Assembly: GCF_002874775.1 (NCBI RefSeq)
Contig: NZ_CP020991.1
Coordinates: 1,369,225 to 1,433,224, forward strand
Source of the DNA: Monoglobus pectinilyticus
Lineage (GTDB): Bacteria; Bacillota; Clostridia; Monoglobales; Monoglobaceae
Direction of reading: 5' to 3'
Length of the DNA: 64,000 nucleotides
Shown: positions 54,036-62,221 of the stretch, piece after piece
Layout of the letters: the number at the start of each line of letters is the position of its first letter
Position numbering within the stretch: the first letter of the stretch is position 1
Notes under the pieces: generated by a model
What the model was told of the DNA's origin: nothing
Seen by the model: only the letters and a program-made list of their open reading frames with translations
Database searches by the model: none
Translations under genes and position numbers: made by a program

Positions 54036-54914
54036 TTACAGCTCCAAACCTTTCAGATAAGACTTAAACTGACCGCTTAAATCCTCACGGCGCAGAGCAT
54101 ATTCAACCGTCGCTTCCAAAAATCCCAAACGGTCGCCAACATCGTATCTTCGACCGACAAAATCGTACGCATACATAGCCTGTTCCTTGGCTAAAGCCTT
54201 CAGCGCGTCGGTAAGCTGAATCTCACCGCCTGCGCCCGGCTTTGTTGTCTCAAGTTTTTCAAAAATCTCAGGAGTGATAACATATCTTCCGAGAACGCCC
54301 ACATCCGTCGGCGCTTCCTCAGGCTTCGGCTTCTCTATCATGTCTTTGACAGAGTACAGTCTGTCACCCAGTTTCTCGCCGTCAACACAGCCATATTTGC
54401 AGATATTTTCATGCGGAACGGTCTGAACGCCCAAAACGCTTCCGCCTTTTTCGTTATATACGTCAATAAGTTGTTTCAAGCATGGAGTGCCGTCGTTATA
54501 GACAACGTCGTCTCCTAAAAGCACAGCAAACGGCTCGTCGCCGACAAACGATTTAGCGCATAGAACAGCGTGCCCTAGACCTTTAGCTTCCTTTTGGCGC
54601 ACTGCGACAACTTCAACCATATCGGCAATTGATTTGATTTGATTTAGGTACTCGGTTTTTCCGCCTTTTTCAAGCAGGGCTTCGAGCTCCAAAGTCCTGT
54701 CAAAATGGTCTTCGATTGCCTTTTTGGTGTGGCTGGTAATCAGGCATATCTGCTCAATTCCTGAGTTAACAGCCTCCTCAACGATATATTGTATTGTTGG
54801 AGTATCAACAATCGGAAGCATCTCTTTCGGCATTGATTTGGTAGCCGGAAGAAATCTGGTTCCCCACCCTGCTGCCGGAATAACCGCTTTTCTAACTCTT
54901 TTTATATTTGCCAT
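54036..54914 (-). CDS. galU: UTP-glucose-1-phosphate uridylyltransferase
   Basis: ATG 54914 (MANIKRVRKAVIPAAGWGTRFLP) follows AGGAGATG. The 292-residue enzyme has the nucleotide loop AAGWGTRFLPATKSMPKEMLPI, the uridine-site VLLGDDVVY and GAGGEIQLTDAL. It makes UDP-glucose for wall and exported glycans. It is coupled to the downstream exporter permease (2-base gap), tying both to polysaccharide biosynthesis. Confidence 0.97.
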   Translation of the reverse strand: MANIKRVRKAVIPAAGWGTRFLPATKSMPKEMLPIVDTPTIQYIVEEAVNSGIEQICLITSHTKKAIEDHFDRTLELEALLEKGGKTEYLNQIKSIADMVEVVAVRQKEAKGLGHAVLCAKSFVGDEPFAVLLGDDVVYNDGTPCLKQLIDVYNEKGGSVLGVQTVPHENICKYGCVDGEKLGDRLYSVKDMIEKPKPEEAPTDVGVLGRYVITPEIFEKLETTKPGAGGEIQLTDALKALAKEQAMYAYDFVGRRYDVGDRLGFLEATVEYALRREDLSGQFKSYLKGLEL

Positions 54915-54982
54915 GTTAAAACATCTCCTAATCTCTTTAAAAATAAAAAATTTATATGTTTTTCCAAATTCCAATTTGATTA

Positions 54983-55699
54983 TTAGTTATTGAGTTTTTG
55001 CCATGCCGGCAGTCCTGTCTGAATTGCATTAAGTATCTTTTTCTTAAAAAACTTATCATTCTTCTGTCCGCTGTTGATAAACTCTTTCATGTCCTGACGT
55101 TTCGATTTTCCGTCCATGGGACAGGGATTATAAACCACAGGAAGCTCCGCGCGGTTGGCGTATCCCTTTATATCGCCCTCAGCCACATAGATAAGAGGAC
55201 GGATAACATGTATGTCTTTTCTTGAAAGATAGGTGACAGGAGAAAAGCAGCCCAAACGCCCCTCGTAAAACAGAGACAGAAAAAATGTTTCGAGAACGTC
55301 CTCGTTATGGTGCCCGAGCGCAACTTTATTGCAGCCATTTTTCACTGCCAAATCATTAACTCCGCCGCGCCGCATTTTGGCGCAGAGAGAACAGGGATTG
55401 GATTCTTTTCTTATATCAAATACCACTTCGGCAATATCGGTTTTTTCTATTATGTATTCCACGCCGATTTTTTCACAGAGTTCCTGCACCTTTGAAAAGT
55501 CGGTGCCGTCAAAGCCCATATCAATGGACAGCGCCAAAATATCAAACTTATTAGGATAAAACCGCCGCAGTTCAGCAAGAGCGCAGAGAAGCGTCAGGCT
55601 GTCCTTGCCTCCTGATACGCCGACGGCTATTTTATCACCTTCGGCAATCATATGATAGTCGTCCACAGCCCGCCGCGTACGGCTTAAAATCTTTCTCAT
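54983..55699 (-). CDS. TtcA-like tRNA thiolation/ATP-pyrophosphatase protein
   Basis: A 238-residue PP-loop protein with IAVGVSGGKDSLTLLCALAEL, the CxxC pair in NPCSLCAKMRRG, LGHHNEDVLETFFLSL, and a third cysteine in YNPCPMDGKSKRQ. The three cysteines are the iron-sulfur ligands of TtcA, which makes 2-thiocytidine in tRNA. Many Clostridia have diverged paralogues whose RNA target is not known. GAGGAG precedes the ATG. galU follows after about 70 bases. Confidence 0.88.
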   Translation of the reverse strand: MRKILSRTRRAVDDYHMIAEGDKIAVGVSGGKDSLTLLCALAELRRFYPNKFDILALSIDMGFDGTDFSKVQELCEKIGVEYIIEKTDIAEVVFDIRKESNPCSLCAKMRRGGVNDLAVKNGCNKVALGHHNEDVLETFFLSLFYEGRLGCFSPVTYLSRKDIHVIRPLIYVAEGDIKGYANRAELPVVYNPCPMDGKSKRQDMKEFINSGQKNDKFFKKKILNAIQTGLPAWQKLNN

Positions 55700-55819
55700 A
55701 CCGGAATAATCTCCTCAACGTAATGTCTCAGATTTTTGGCTGAGACACAAAATATAAGCTGGTAGTAATTGTACCACATTCAGCCGAATAAAGCAATAAT
55801 AAATTGTTTTTAACCCAAG

Positions 55820-55930
55820 AAGTTTTAGTAATTATAATACTAAAACTTCTTTAATTTCAAAAGTTTTGGGATTGTAGTACCAAAACTTCTTTAATTTCAA
55901 AAGTTATAGGATTGTAGTACCAAAACTTTT
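55820..55930. repeat. Three tandem 40-bp hairpin units
   Basis: Units begin at about 55821, 55861 and 55901 with an exact 40-base period. Each is an inverted repeat, for example AAGTTTTGG-gattgtagta-CCAAAACTT, followed by CTTTAATTTCA. They lie between the stop of the MBL gene and the TtcA-like gene, and the last merges into the 3' end of the MBL gene. Reads as a repeated terminator. Confidence 0.85.
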
Positions 55931-56859
55931 TATTTTTCTTTTGACACAAAAATATTTTGTCCATCTGTAAATATAATTATTGTGCCGTCTCGGTCTGTTC
56001 GGCAGACGTCTGTTCCAATGTCGACTAGAGAATAAATCACATCATCGTCCGGCAAATTGTATTTATTGTTTAACCCGCATGAGATAATTGCATATCGTGG
56101 TTTTACTGTATTTAGAAATTGAGAAGTTGATGAAGTATTGGACCCATGATGACCAACTTTTAATATATCTGCTTTTATATTATCATTTAAAATGTCGTTT
56201 TCCACTTCTTTCTCTCCGTCTCCCATAAATAAAAATGATACGTCTCCATATACCACTTTGATTACTGCAGAATAATTATTTAAATCAGAATAGTAGTCTT
56301 TAACCGGAGAAAGAATATTTATATTAAGTTTTTCATCATTTAAAATAATGACACCTTTTTCGGCTTTTGTAACCGGAACATTTTTATTTTCTATAGCAAT
56401 AAGCATGTTCTCAAACGTTTTGGTTGTATGTGCTTTTTCAGGCATATACATTTTTCCTATAGACAAATTTTCAATTATATATGGCATACCTCCGATATGG
56501 TCGGCGTGGGGGTGAGTAGCGATAAGGTAATTTATATAGTTATAGCCGCAGCTATTTATATAATCTACAATTGTTTTTCCGTCATCAATACTACCGGCGT
56601 CTATTAAAGCAGTTTCGTTATTAGGCAATTGAATAAATATACAATCGCCCTGACCGACATCAATAAAATGAACTGTTACATTTTCCATGATGCTATTAGT
56701 CGCTAAAGGAATGTTTTCCATAACACTAGCTGTTGGTGAAGGAGTGTTTTCTATATTATTAAGCAATTTATCCCAACGTGCCTGTGTATAATTATTTATT
56801 ACAAATATAAAAATTATTAAAGATATTATAGCTAATACACCTGCTATACGTTTTTTCAA
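55930..56859 (-). CDS. ComEC/Rec2-like metallo-beta-lactamase-fold protein, membrane-anchored
   Basis: I place the start at TTG 56859 (M/L-KKRIAGVLAIISLIIFIFV), 6 bases after AGGTG; a GTG three codons earlier is part of that RBS. The 309-residue product has one N-terminal anchor and an outside MBL domain with VHFIDVGQGDCIFIQLPN, THPHADHIGG (zinc ligands), FLFMGDGEKEVE and LKVGHHGSNTSS. It corresponds to the hydrolase domain of ComEC without the channel part. Nuclease or phosphodiesterase roles are plausible but not shown. Confidence 0.88.
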   Translation of the reverse strand: MKKRIAGVLAIISLIIFIFVINNYTQARWDKLLNNIENTPSPTASVMENIPLATNSIMENVTVHFIDVGQGDCIFIQLPNNETALIDAGSIDDGKTIVDYINSCGYNYINYLIATHPHADHIGGMPYIIENLSIGKMYMPEKAHTTKTFENMLIAIENKNVPVTKAEKGVIILNDEKLNINILSPVKDYYSDLNNYSAVIKVVYGDVSFLFMGDGEKEVENDILNDNIKADILKVGHHGSNTSSTSQFLNTVKPRYAIISCGLNNKYNLPDDDVIYSLVDIGTDVCRTDRDGTIIIFTDGQNIFVSKEK

Positions 56860-56953
56860 TTCTATCACCTATTCTATTCAGATTATTATATTCGTTTTGC
56901 AAAATACAAGTTCTAATTCTGTAAGTATAAGTAGTACATCTGAAACAGACAAG

Positions 56954-56974
56954 TATATTAGTTATACTAATATA
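56954..56974. promoter_or_regulatory. Perfect 9-3-9 palindrome, candidate operator
   Basis: TATATTAGT-TAT-ACTAATATA lies between the divergent MBL gene and an XRE gene, 68 bases upstream of the latter. The size and symmetry suit a dimeric HTH protein; autoregulation by the adjacent XRE product is the natural guess. Confidence 0.5.
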
Positions 56975-57041
56975 AGTACAAGTTAAATTTAAGGGTAAAA
57001 TTTAAAAATAAAAAAAAAATTAGAGAGAGTGGAGAACAAAG

Positions 57042-57365
57042 ATGTATGAAGAATATATAAGGGAAAGAATAACAGAACTGAGGATGAGAAAAAACATATC
57101 AGAAAGATGTATGAGTTTAGATATGGGACGTTCGGAAGGATATATAAATCATATAACATCAGGAAAAGCGATGCCGTCAATGAGTGAATTTTTTGAAATA
57201 TGCAGATATTTTGGAATAACGCCATATGAATTTTTTAATGAAAATATAAAGTATCCTGAAAAAATACATAAAATAATAAAAGGAATAAAAAAACTAAATG
57301 AAAAGGATACAGAATTAATAATTAATCTAATAGAAAGTTATAAGGACAATAATAAAAAATATTAA
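57042..57365 (+). CDS. XRE-family HTH regulator
   Basis: A 107-residue protein with an N-terminal Cro/C1 HTH (RERITELRMRKNISERCMSLDMGRSEGYINHITSGKAMPSMSEFFEICRYFGITPYEFF, residues ~5-65) and a short lysine-rich C-terminal helix (KLNEKDTELIINLIESY). Codon use is strongly A-rich. A GTGGAG RBS precedes the ATG. A fragment of the dispersed repeat starts 4 bases after its stop. Regulon unknown. Confidence 0.87.
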   Translation: MYEEYIRERITELRMRKNISERCMSLDMGRSEGYINHITSGKAMPSMSEFFEICRYFGITPYEFFNENIKYPEKIHKIIKGIKKLNEKDTELIINLIESYKDNNKKY

Positions 57366-57368
57366 CAT

Positions 57369-57431
57369 TTCCGCGACTGCGTACCTCACGCGGCGCATAA
57401 ATGCGCCCTACCGATGTTTGCCAAAAGCAAC
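57369..57431 (-). repeat. Dispersed repeat, end fragment D
   Basis: About 63 bases match the start of copy C (57984-58044): TTCCGCGACTGCGTACCTCA, the GGCGCAT/ATGCGCC hairpin, and CCTACCGATGTTTGCCAAA. Together with copy C it forms direct repeats around the XRE gene at 57600. Confidence 0.85.
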
Positions 57432-57538
57432 TATAAATAGTGCTATAAGTTTATTCGGGAAATGACAGTTTTAGTTCACTTAAAACTTTTAATCATAGGA
57501 ATATAGTAGCTAAAATTCAATTGCATATATTATACCTC

Positions 57539-57566
57539 TTGACTTATCAGTTGTTTTTTGTATAAT
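57539..57566 (+). promoter_or_regulatory. Promoter of the second XRE gene
   Basis: TTGACT (57539-57544), 16-base spacer, TATAAT (57561-57566), 33 bases before the ATG. Confidence 0.75.
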
Positions 57567-57599
57567 AAAAAATATAAATAATGGCTAAGGTGACGACTA

Positions 57600-57923
57600 A
57601 TGGATAATTTACGCAAAATAAGGGAAGAAAAAAATTTAACACAAGAAAATTTAAGTACAAAATTAGGAATAACACAGAAGTCTATAAGTCTCTATGAAAA
57701 CGGAGAGGCAGCACCTTCCATTGAAACCTTTATAAAGTTGTGTGATATTTTAAATGTTTCAGCAGACTATCTGCTTGATAGAACAGATATACGTTATACA
57801 GCAAAAGAAGTGACTAATTTGAGTTTATCATCTGAGGAACTCGAACTCATCGAATATTTTAGAAAATTATCCCCTATGAAAAAAGTAAAAGCATTGGGAT
57901 TAGTTATTGGTATGACAGAATAA
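57600..57923 (+). CDS. XRE-family HTH regulator (phage-repressor-like)
   Basis: A 107-residue protein with a classical N-terminal HTH: LRKIREEKNLTQENLSTKLGITQKSISLYENGEAAPSIETFIKLCDILNVSADYLLDRTD (residues 3-63). A C-terminal helical segment (LSSEELELIEYFRKLSPMKKVKALGLVIGM) is like that in SinR/ImmR-type repressors and would form dimers. AAGGTGAC precedes the ATG. It has its own promoter and terminator and is bracketed by repeat fragments D and C. Confidence 0.9.
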   Translation: MDNLRKIREEKNLTQENLSTKLGITQKSISLYENGEAAPSIETFIKLCDILNVSADYLLDRTDIRYTAKEVTNLSLSSEELELIEYFRKLSPMKKVKALGLVIGMTE

Positions 57924-57937
57924 ATTGTAACGATTTA

Positions 57938-57972
57938 TAAGACTTTCATATAATTTGGAAGTCTTATTTTAT
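57938..57972 (+). terminator. Terminator of the second XRE gene
   Basis: AAGACTT and AAGTCTT pair across a 13-base loop, followed by ATTTTATT. Confidence 0.75.
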
Positions 57973-57983
57973 TATATATACAA

Positions 57984-58497
57984 TTCCGCAACTGCGCACC
58001 TCACGCGGCGGCACAGCCGCCCTACCGATGTTTGCCAAAGCAACAGTTTTTGATAGAGAAAATAAACAAGAACTCGAAATATCTATTTTCACGGTAGTTT
58101 ACAAAGTCAACGGGAAAGAGACAGGGCTTTTTTCATCATGAAGCATGGCTTCATGATGAAATGAGCGGGGTGCGAGCGCCCTTTGGAGCCGTTAGGCGAC
58201 CTAAGCGAGCAGTACTTTTTCTTTTATTTGAGTATTCATAATAATGACATTGTAGGTTATTTAAAACAAGTAACTTTTTATTACACACACCTTTCAGGTG
58301 TGGTCACAGGTGAAGCGTTTCTTTTTCTTACGAGTGTGACCACACTTTCCTTGAAAGTGTGTATTATACATATGTTCTTATTTTTCCATAACCTGCAATG
58401 TCAATAATATGAATACTCAAATAAAAAGAAATGGTTCAAACACCTATTATAAGTAAAATAATAAATATTATATGGGGTTATATACAAAGTATATAGA
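57984..58497 (-). repeat. Dispersed hairpin-rich repeat, copy C (inverted)
   Basis: Matches copies A and B on the opposite strand. The terminal hairpin here is GGCGGC-ACA-GCCGCC (58007-58021) in place of GGCGCA/TGCGCC. It carries the TTTCATCATGAAGC/GCTTCATGATGAAA hairpin (58131-58161) like B, and the nested inverted-repeat element (58228-58420) like A. The far end, ATATGGGGTTATATACAAA, is partly duplicated at 58535-58555. Confidence 0.85.
58228..58420. mobile_element. 193-bp MITE-like element, second copy
   Basis: The terminal inverted repeats (58228-58259 and 58389-58420) match those of 11589-11782 with a few changes. Internal hairpins are kept: CACACTTT/AAAGTGTG, GTGTGGTCACA/TGTGACCACAC and CACACC/GGTGTG. 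Some differences from the first copy are compensatory. It lies in the same position of its host repeat as the first copy. Confidence 0.7.
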
Positions 58498-58574
58498 TAG
58501 TTTTTTAATAAGCAAATTAATAAATTATTTTATATGGGATCATATACAAAATATAAATATAAAATATAAAATAT

Positions 58575-58612
58575 AAAAGACGTTCTCCCAAATCAAGGAT
58601 AACGTCTTTTTT
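58575..58612. terminator. Bidirectional terminator downstream of the membrane protein gene
   Basis: AAAAGACGTT pairs with AACGTCTTTT across a 16-base loop, with T-rich flanks in both directions. It probably ends the minus-strand operon at 58635. Confidence 0.85.
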
Positions 58613-58634
58613 CAGCCTTGTTCCACATTAAAAA

Positions 58635-59075
58635 TCACTTCACTTCTAAACTATCTATTAATTTCTTAATACGAATAGTATTCACTATACTTATGACGCA
58701 CGCAATAAATATACCCAAAAGAGCTGCGGCGCCGGCCATAATTAAAATAGTAAACCTTTGTTCATCATATGGCGAATCGGTTGAAATCCCATAGAATATT
58801 CTGTATATGTATTTAAGCAACCCATATTTTTCTAAACCTATAACCAGCCCCAAAGAAGCTATAACGTAAACCGCCGCAGAGATAAAGAATTTTGACATCC
58901 TCTCTTTGTCTATAAACAGTGCGGCTATGACTGAACAGCCTAACGGAAATATAAATTCCGAGACAAATATAAGCTTGCTTGAGTTATAGTTAAAATAAGT
59001 GGATATTAGCAGTGCATATAAAAATACCACAACCGATATACTGCCTAATAATCCTCTAAGTGCAGATTTGCCCAT
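58635..59075 (-). CDS. Small polytopic membrane protein of unknown function
   Basis: A 146-residue protein with four hydrophobic helices (LLGSISVVVFLYALLIST, LIFVSEFIFPLGCSVIAALF, FISAAVYVIASLGLVIG, ILIMAGAAALLGIFIACVIS). No family was recognised. It starts 16 bases after the RCC1-repeat gene on the same strand, with CAGGAGAAAAAG as RBS, so the pair is an operon. Confidence 0.75.
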   Translation of the reverse strand: MGKSALRGLLGSISVVVFLYALLISTYFNYNSSKLIFVSEFIFPLGCSVIAALFIDKERMSKFFISAAVYVIASLGLVIGLEKYGLLKYIYRIFYGISTDSPYDEQRFTILIMAGAAALLGIFIACVISIVNTIRIKKLIDSLEVK

Positions 59076-59090
59076 CTTTTTCTCCTGTAT

Positions 59091-60731
59091 CTAGTTTAAA
59101 TTGAATAATTCCTGCTTTTCATTGTAAGTCAGCTTCCAAAGCGTTCCGTTATTGTCTAAAGCGTACATAGTCTTTTGGTCTCCGGCGTATATTCCAATAA
59201 TTCCTGAAAGACTTGTATATTCCTGAGCACAGAAATGCTCAAACTGGGAATCAAGCTTCGGACTGAGCTTTGGACTGTCTCCCCACATATACAATTTGTC
59301 TCCGCATAAAGCGGCCGTCTGATATTCTCCGCATGATACTGTTTCGGCAGTTGTTATTATTCCGCCTTTATAATCCCTTTCGTCAATGTCCCAATAACAA
59401 TAGCGCATTCTGCGCGGCTTGTCATACTTATAATATCCATCACTGTCAGTGATTACCAAATTTTCCTCGTTGTTATCTAATATAATTGGTTTTTCATCTT
59501 TCCCCAGCTGACCCAAATATGTCGTCCCCCACATATATATGCTCTTGTCACTTCGTATTGCCGCAGACGAGTTAGGTCCCGCATAGACCGATTCTATGTC
59601 GTACATAGTTTTAATATATCCCGGAGAGGTTAAATATTTGCTGGATTCACTGCCGCGTCCTAACTGCCCTTCGCCGTTCTCCCCCCATGTATATACTGTG
59701 CCGTTTGTGCTGACTGCCGCCACATGGCCTGAACCGGCAGCTGCATCCTTAAATTTTGTCTCTGAAACGGAAACAGGAACTGTAGAATCCGTTGTAGTTC
59801 CGTTTCCAAGCTGTCCTTTATCGTTTCTGCCCCAAGTGTATAATGTTCCGTCACTGCTGAGCGCTATTCCGAAATATGTGCCGGATCCTATTTTTATAAT
59901 ATCTTTCAGTCCGTCTATTAAACCGGGCGTATTATCAAGCATGGAATCATTTCTTCCAAGCTGTCCGTAGTCGTTTGATGTTCCCCATGAATAGACAGTT
60001 CCGTTTTGAAGCAGGGCATAACCAAAATTTCTGCCCAATTCTACGGCTGCAGCATTCTCAATTCCTGATATTTTAACAGGTGTTTCTCCATTACTGCTAA
60101 CCCAAACGCTTCCGTCATCTTTTATGAATGCAATATTCTCTCCGTAAACGGCAACCCGGTTTTGAGTTTGGATTTTATCAGAGATATTTGGCGCGCCGGT
60201 TGCGGTTGGCGGCTCGGTTTGCGGTGCAGTGGTTTCTGTGGGTATAGTAGTGATTATGACTGAATAATTTTCTTCATCCCAGTTGACATCGCATGAAAAA
60301 CTTTCTGATACTGCCCTTACAGGAACCATTGTTGTGTCAAAATTATCATTGTATTTCATCAGTCTCGGCGCTGTGTCCAGGACAGTAGATACTCCGTTAA
60401 CATACATAACAGAATTATCTATAAACAATTTTACTGTGGTGCCGTTTGATGACGCTGTAATTGAATGCTCGTTTTCATCCCATGAGACTTCAGCGTTCAG
60501 TGTTTCAAACAGCTTGCGCATTGGTATAAGGGTTCGTCCGTCTATAATCACAGGCTCGTGAACGCCGCTGAAATCCAGAGCTGCGCCGTCAACAATAATA
60601 TCTATTCCGGTCTCTATAACCTCACCATTTTCGTTTATGTATGCTGTGTGATTTTGTGCCGCATAGCCGGACATAGTAATAAATATTGACATAGTTAAAA
60701 AAAGACAGATTAGTTTAGATATGCTTTTCAT
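59091..60731 (-). CDS. Secreted protein with copper-amine-oxidase-N domain and RCC1 repeats
   Basis: A 546-residue exported protein (signal peptide MKSISKLICLFLTMSIFITMSG). Residues ~40-165 form a CuAO_N-type domain: GRTLIPMRKLFETLNAEVSWDENEHSI, MYVNGVSTVLDTAP and TTMVPVRAVSESFSCDVNWDEE. These domains are common in Clostridial surface proteins and do not imply oxidase activity. A Thr/Pro linker leads to ~5 RCC1-type blades (NGTVYSWGTSNDYGQLGRND, DGTLYTWGRNDKGQLGNGT, NGTVYTWGENGEGQLGRG). Its ligand is unknown. AGGAGG precedes the ATG. Confidence 0.9.
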   Translation of the reverse strand: MKSISKLICLFLTMSIFITMSGYAAQNHTAYINENGEVIETGIDIIVDGAALDFSGVHEPVIIDGRTLIPMRKLFETLNAEVSWDENEHSITASSNGTTVKLFIDNSVMYVNGVSTVLDTAPRLMKYNDNFDTTMVPVRAVSESFSCDVNWDEENYSVIITTIPTETTAPQTEPPTATGAPNISDKIQTQNRVAVYGENIAFIKDDGSVWVSSNGETPVKISGIENAAAVELGRNFGYALLQNGTVYSWGTSNDYGQLGRNDSMLDNTPGLIDGLKDIIKIGSGTYFGIALSSDGTLYTWGRNDKGQLGNGTTTDSTVPVSVSETKFKDAAAGSGHVAAVSTNGTVYTWGENGEGQLGRGSESSKYLTSPGYIKTMYDIESVYAGPNSSAAIRSDKSIYMWGTTYLGQLGKDEKPIILDNNEENLVITDSDGYYKYDKPRRMRYCYWDIDERDYKGGIITTAETVSCGEYQTAALCGDKLYMWGDSPKLSPKLDSQFEHFCAQEYTSLSGIIGIYAGDQKTMYALDNNGTLWKLTYNEKQELFNLN

Positions 60732-60843
60732 TTTAATTCCTCCTTATAAAATATTTAGTATTTCTATTGTTCTTATTTAGACTGATTTAACGTCATCTTA
60801 GTTCCGGTTTGATTAAAATAAATCTTTTACCGCAAATAAAACA

Positions 60844-60880
60844 ATGGGATGTTGAGATTTTTACCTATCCAACATCCCAT
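60844..60880 (-). terminator. Terminator of the LCP gene
   Basis: On the minus strand ATGGGATGTTG pairs with CAACATCCCAT, followed by TGTTTTATTT. Confidence 0.88.
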
Positions 60881-60896
60881 ATTAAATTTATATTTG

Positions 60897-62033
60897 TTAT
60901 TCGGACTTATCGTCTGATGAGGGCGAACTGCTGCTGTCTGGTTCAGGAGAAGACTCGGCGGCTTGTTTTTCGAGATAAGATTCCCATTCCTCACGGCTTT
61001 GAGGTCTGAACACATTATTTACCAATTCTTCGGTTTTTCTTTCGCTGTGTACATAGTACCAAAGATTGTTTGTGTATTCATAGTCCCCGGGCAGCTGGTA
61101 TGAAGTGATGTCGTCAAGATTGACGTTCATCAGAGCGTTAAGGTTTCTCATAATTTCTGTCATAGTCAGATTGGTTCTGACGTTGTTTTGGAAGACTGCA
61201 TAAACATCATCAATTTTCGATAAATACTGTGCGTTAAGTTTTTGCTTTATAAGTTCTTTTAAGAACTGCTGCTGCCAATACATTCTGCCCTCGTCACCCA
61301 TTACATACTCACCGGGAGCGGAACCGTCATTGTTGTGACGGAAACGGACAAAATCGTGAGCCAGCTGTCCTGTAAGATGCTGCTGTCCTGCTTCAAGATG
61401 AATATGGAGCCCCTGCACCGGGTCGTCATAATCCATGTCATAAGGAACGTTGAATTCAACTCCGTCAACGGCTTCGATAACATCCATAAATCCGTCAAAG
61501 TCAACTGTTACAAAATAATGAACAGGCAGACCAGTTATACTTTTTACTTTGTTTATCAGTAGGTCTTCGTGACCTTCTGTTGTGCTGAGTTTTGAAGGAA
61601 GAGCGTCAAGCTCAGCCTGTGAAAGCTTAGGGGTAGGTTCCGGAGTAGGCTCGCTGTTCTTTTCCGGTTTGGGTGAAGGGCTTGCAGTAGGCGTGGTCGG
61701 AACTATACCCATAGTAGCGTTTATTTTTTGCGTAGTGCCGTTTATTGTAACCATTGTGTCACGGGGGATTGATAATATGCTCACTCGGTTTGAGTATCCG
61801 TCAAGAGAGGCAAGCATTATAGTATCGCTCCTGTAACCGCCGTCGTCTACGCCTATAAGCAGAACGTTTACCATACCCACATTTCCGTCAAGCGCGTCCA
61901 AAGATGAATAATTTCTAATTGTTCCGAGCGACAAGCCCGAAAGTTTTTGTGACGCCAAAACTCCGCAGTAAGTGGATACGGACAAAGTTATTATAGTAAT
62001 TATAATAGCAACAACTTTAAATCTTCTTGTCAT
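60897..62033 (-). CDS. LytR-CpsA-Psr (LCP) family wall-polymer ligase
   Basis: A 378-residue protein with an N-terminal membrane helix (FKVVAIIITIITLSVSTYCGVLA) and the LCP domain: VNVLLIGVDDGGYRSDTIMLASLDGYSNRVSILSIPRDTMV, INKVKSITGLPVHYFVTVDFDGFMDVIEAVDGVE and LAHDFVRFRHNNDGS with the catalytic arginines. A Pro-rich insert (TPTASPSPKPEKNSEPTPEPTPK) splits the domain after the first block, which is not typical. LCP enzymes move undecaprenyl-linked teichoic acids, capsules or SLH-binding polymers onto peptidoglycan. AGGGGAAT precedes the ATG. Confidence 0.93.
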   Translation of the reverse strand: MTRRFKVVAIIITIITLSVSTYCGVLASQKLSGLSLGTIRNYSSLDALDGNVGMVNVLLIGVDDGGYRSDTIMLASLDGYSNRVSILSIPRDTMVTINGTTQKINATMGIVPTTPTASPSPKPEKNSEPTPEPTPKLSQAELDALPSKLSTTEGHEDLLINKVKSITGLPVHYFVTVDFDGFMDVIEAVDGVEFNVPYDMDYDDPVQGLHIHLEAGQQHLTGQLAHDFVRFRHNNDGSAPGEYVMGDEGRMYWQQQFLKELIKQKLNAQYLSKIDDVYAVFQNNVRTNLTMTEIMRNLNALMNVNLDDITSYQLPGDYEYTNNLWYYVHSERKTEELVNNVFRPQSREEWESYLEKQAAESSPEPDSSSSPSSDDKSE

Positions 62034-62221
62034 TGAGATTCCCCTCGTAATGTTTGTGTTTTATATTTTTATGGTCAGAAAATATCTTATTCAAATATAT
62101 TCAAGTATCAAATAAAAATTCGAGTTCATTATTCGACAAAAAATACTATGCTAATTATACCATATATTGTGGGCTTGTCAATAAAGCAATCTAATAGTTA
62201 ACTAAATATTCATAAAAGTAT

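Noticed and set aside
58183-58407. Possible 74-residue ORF in repeat copy C
   Set aside because: Same reason: it reads through the inverted-repeat element and has no RBS or family match.
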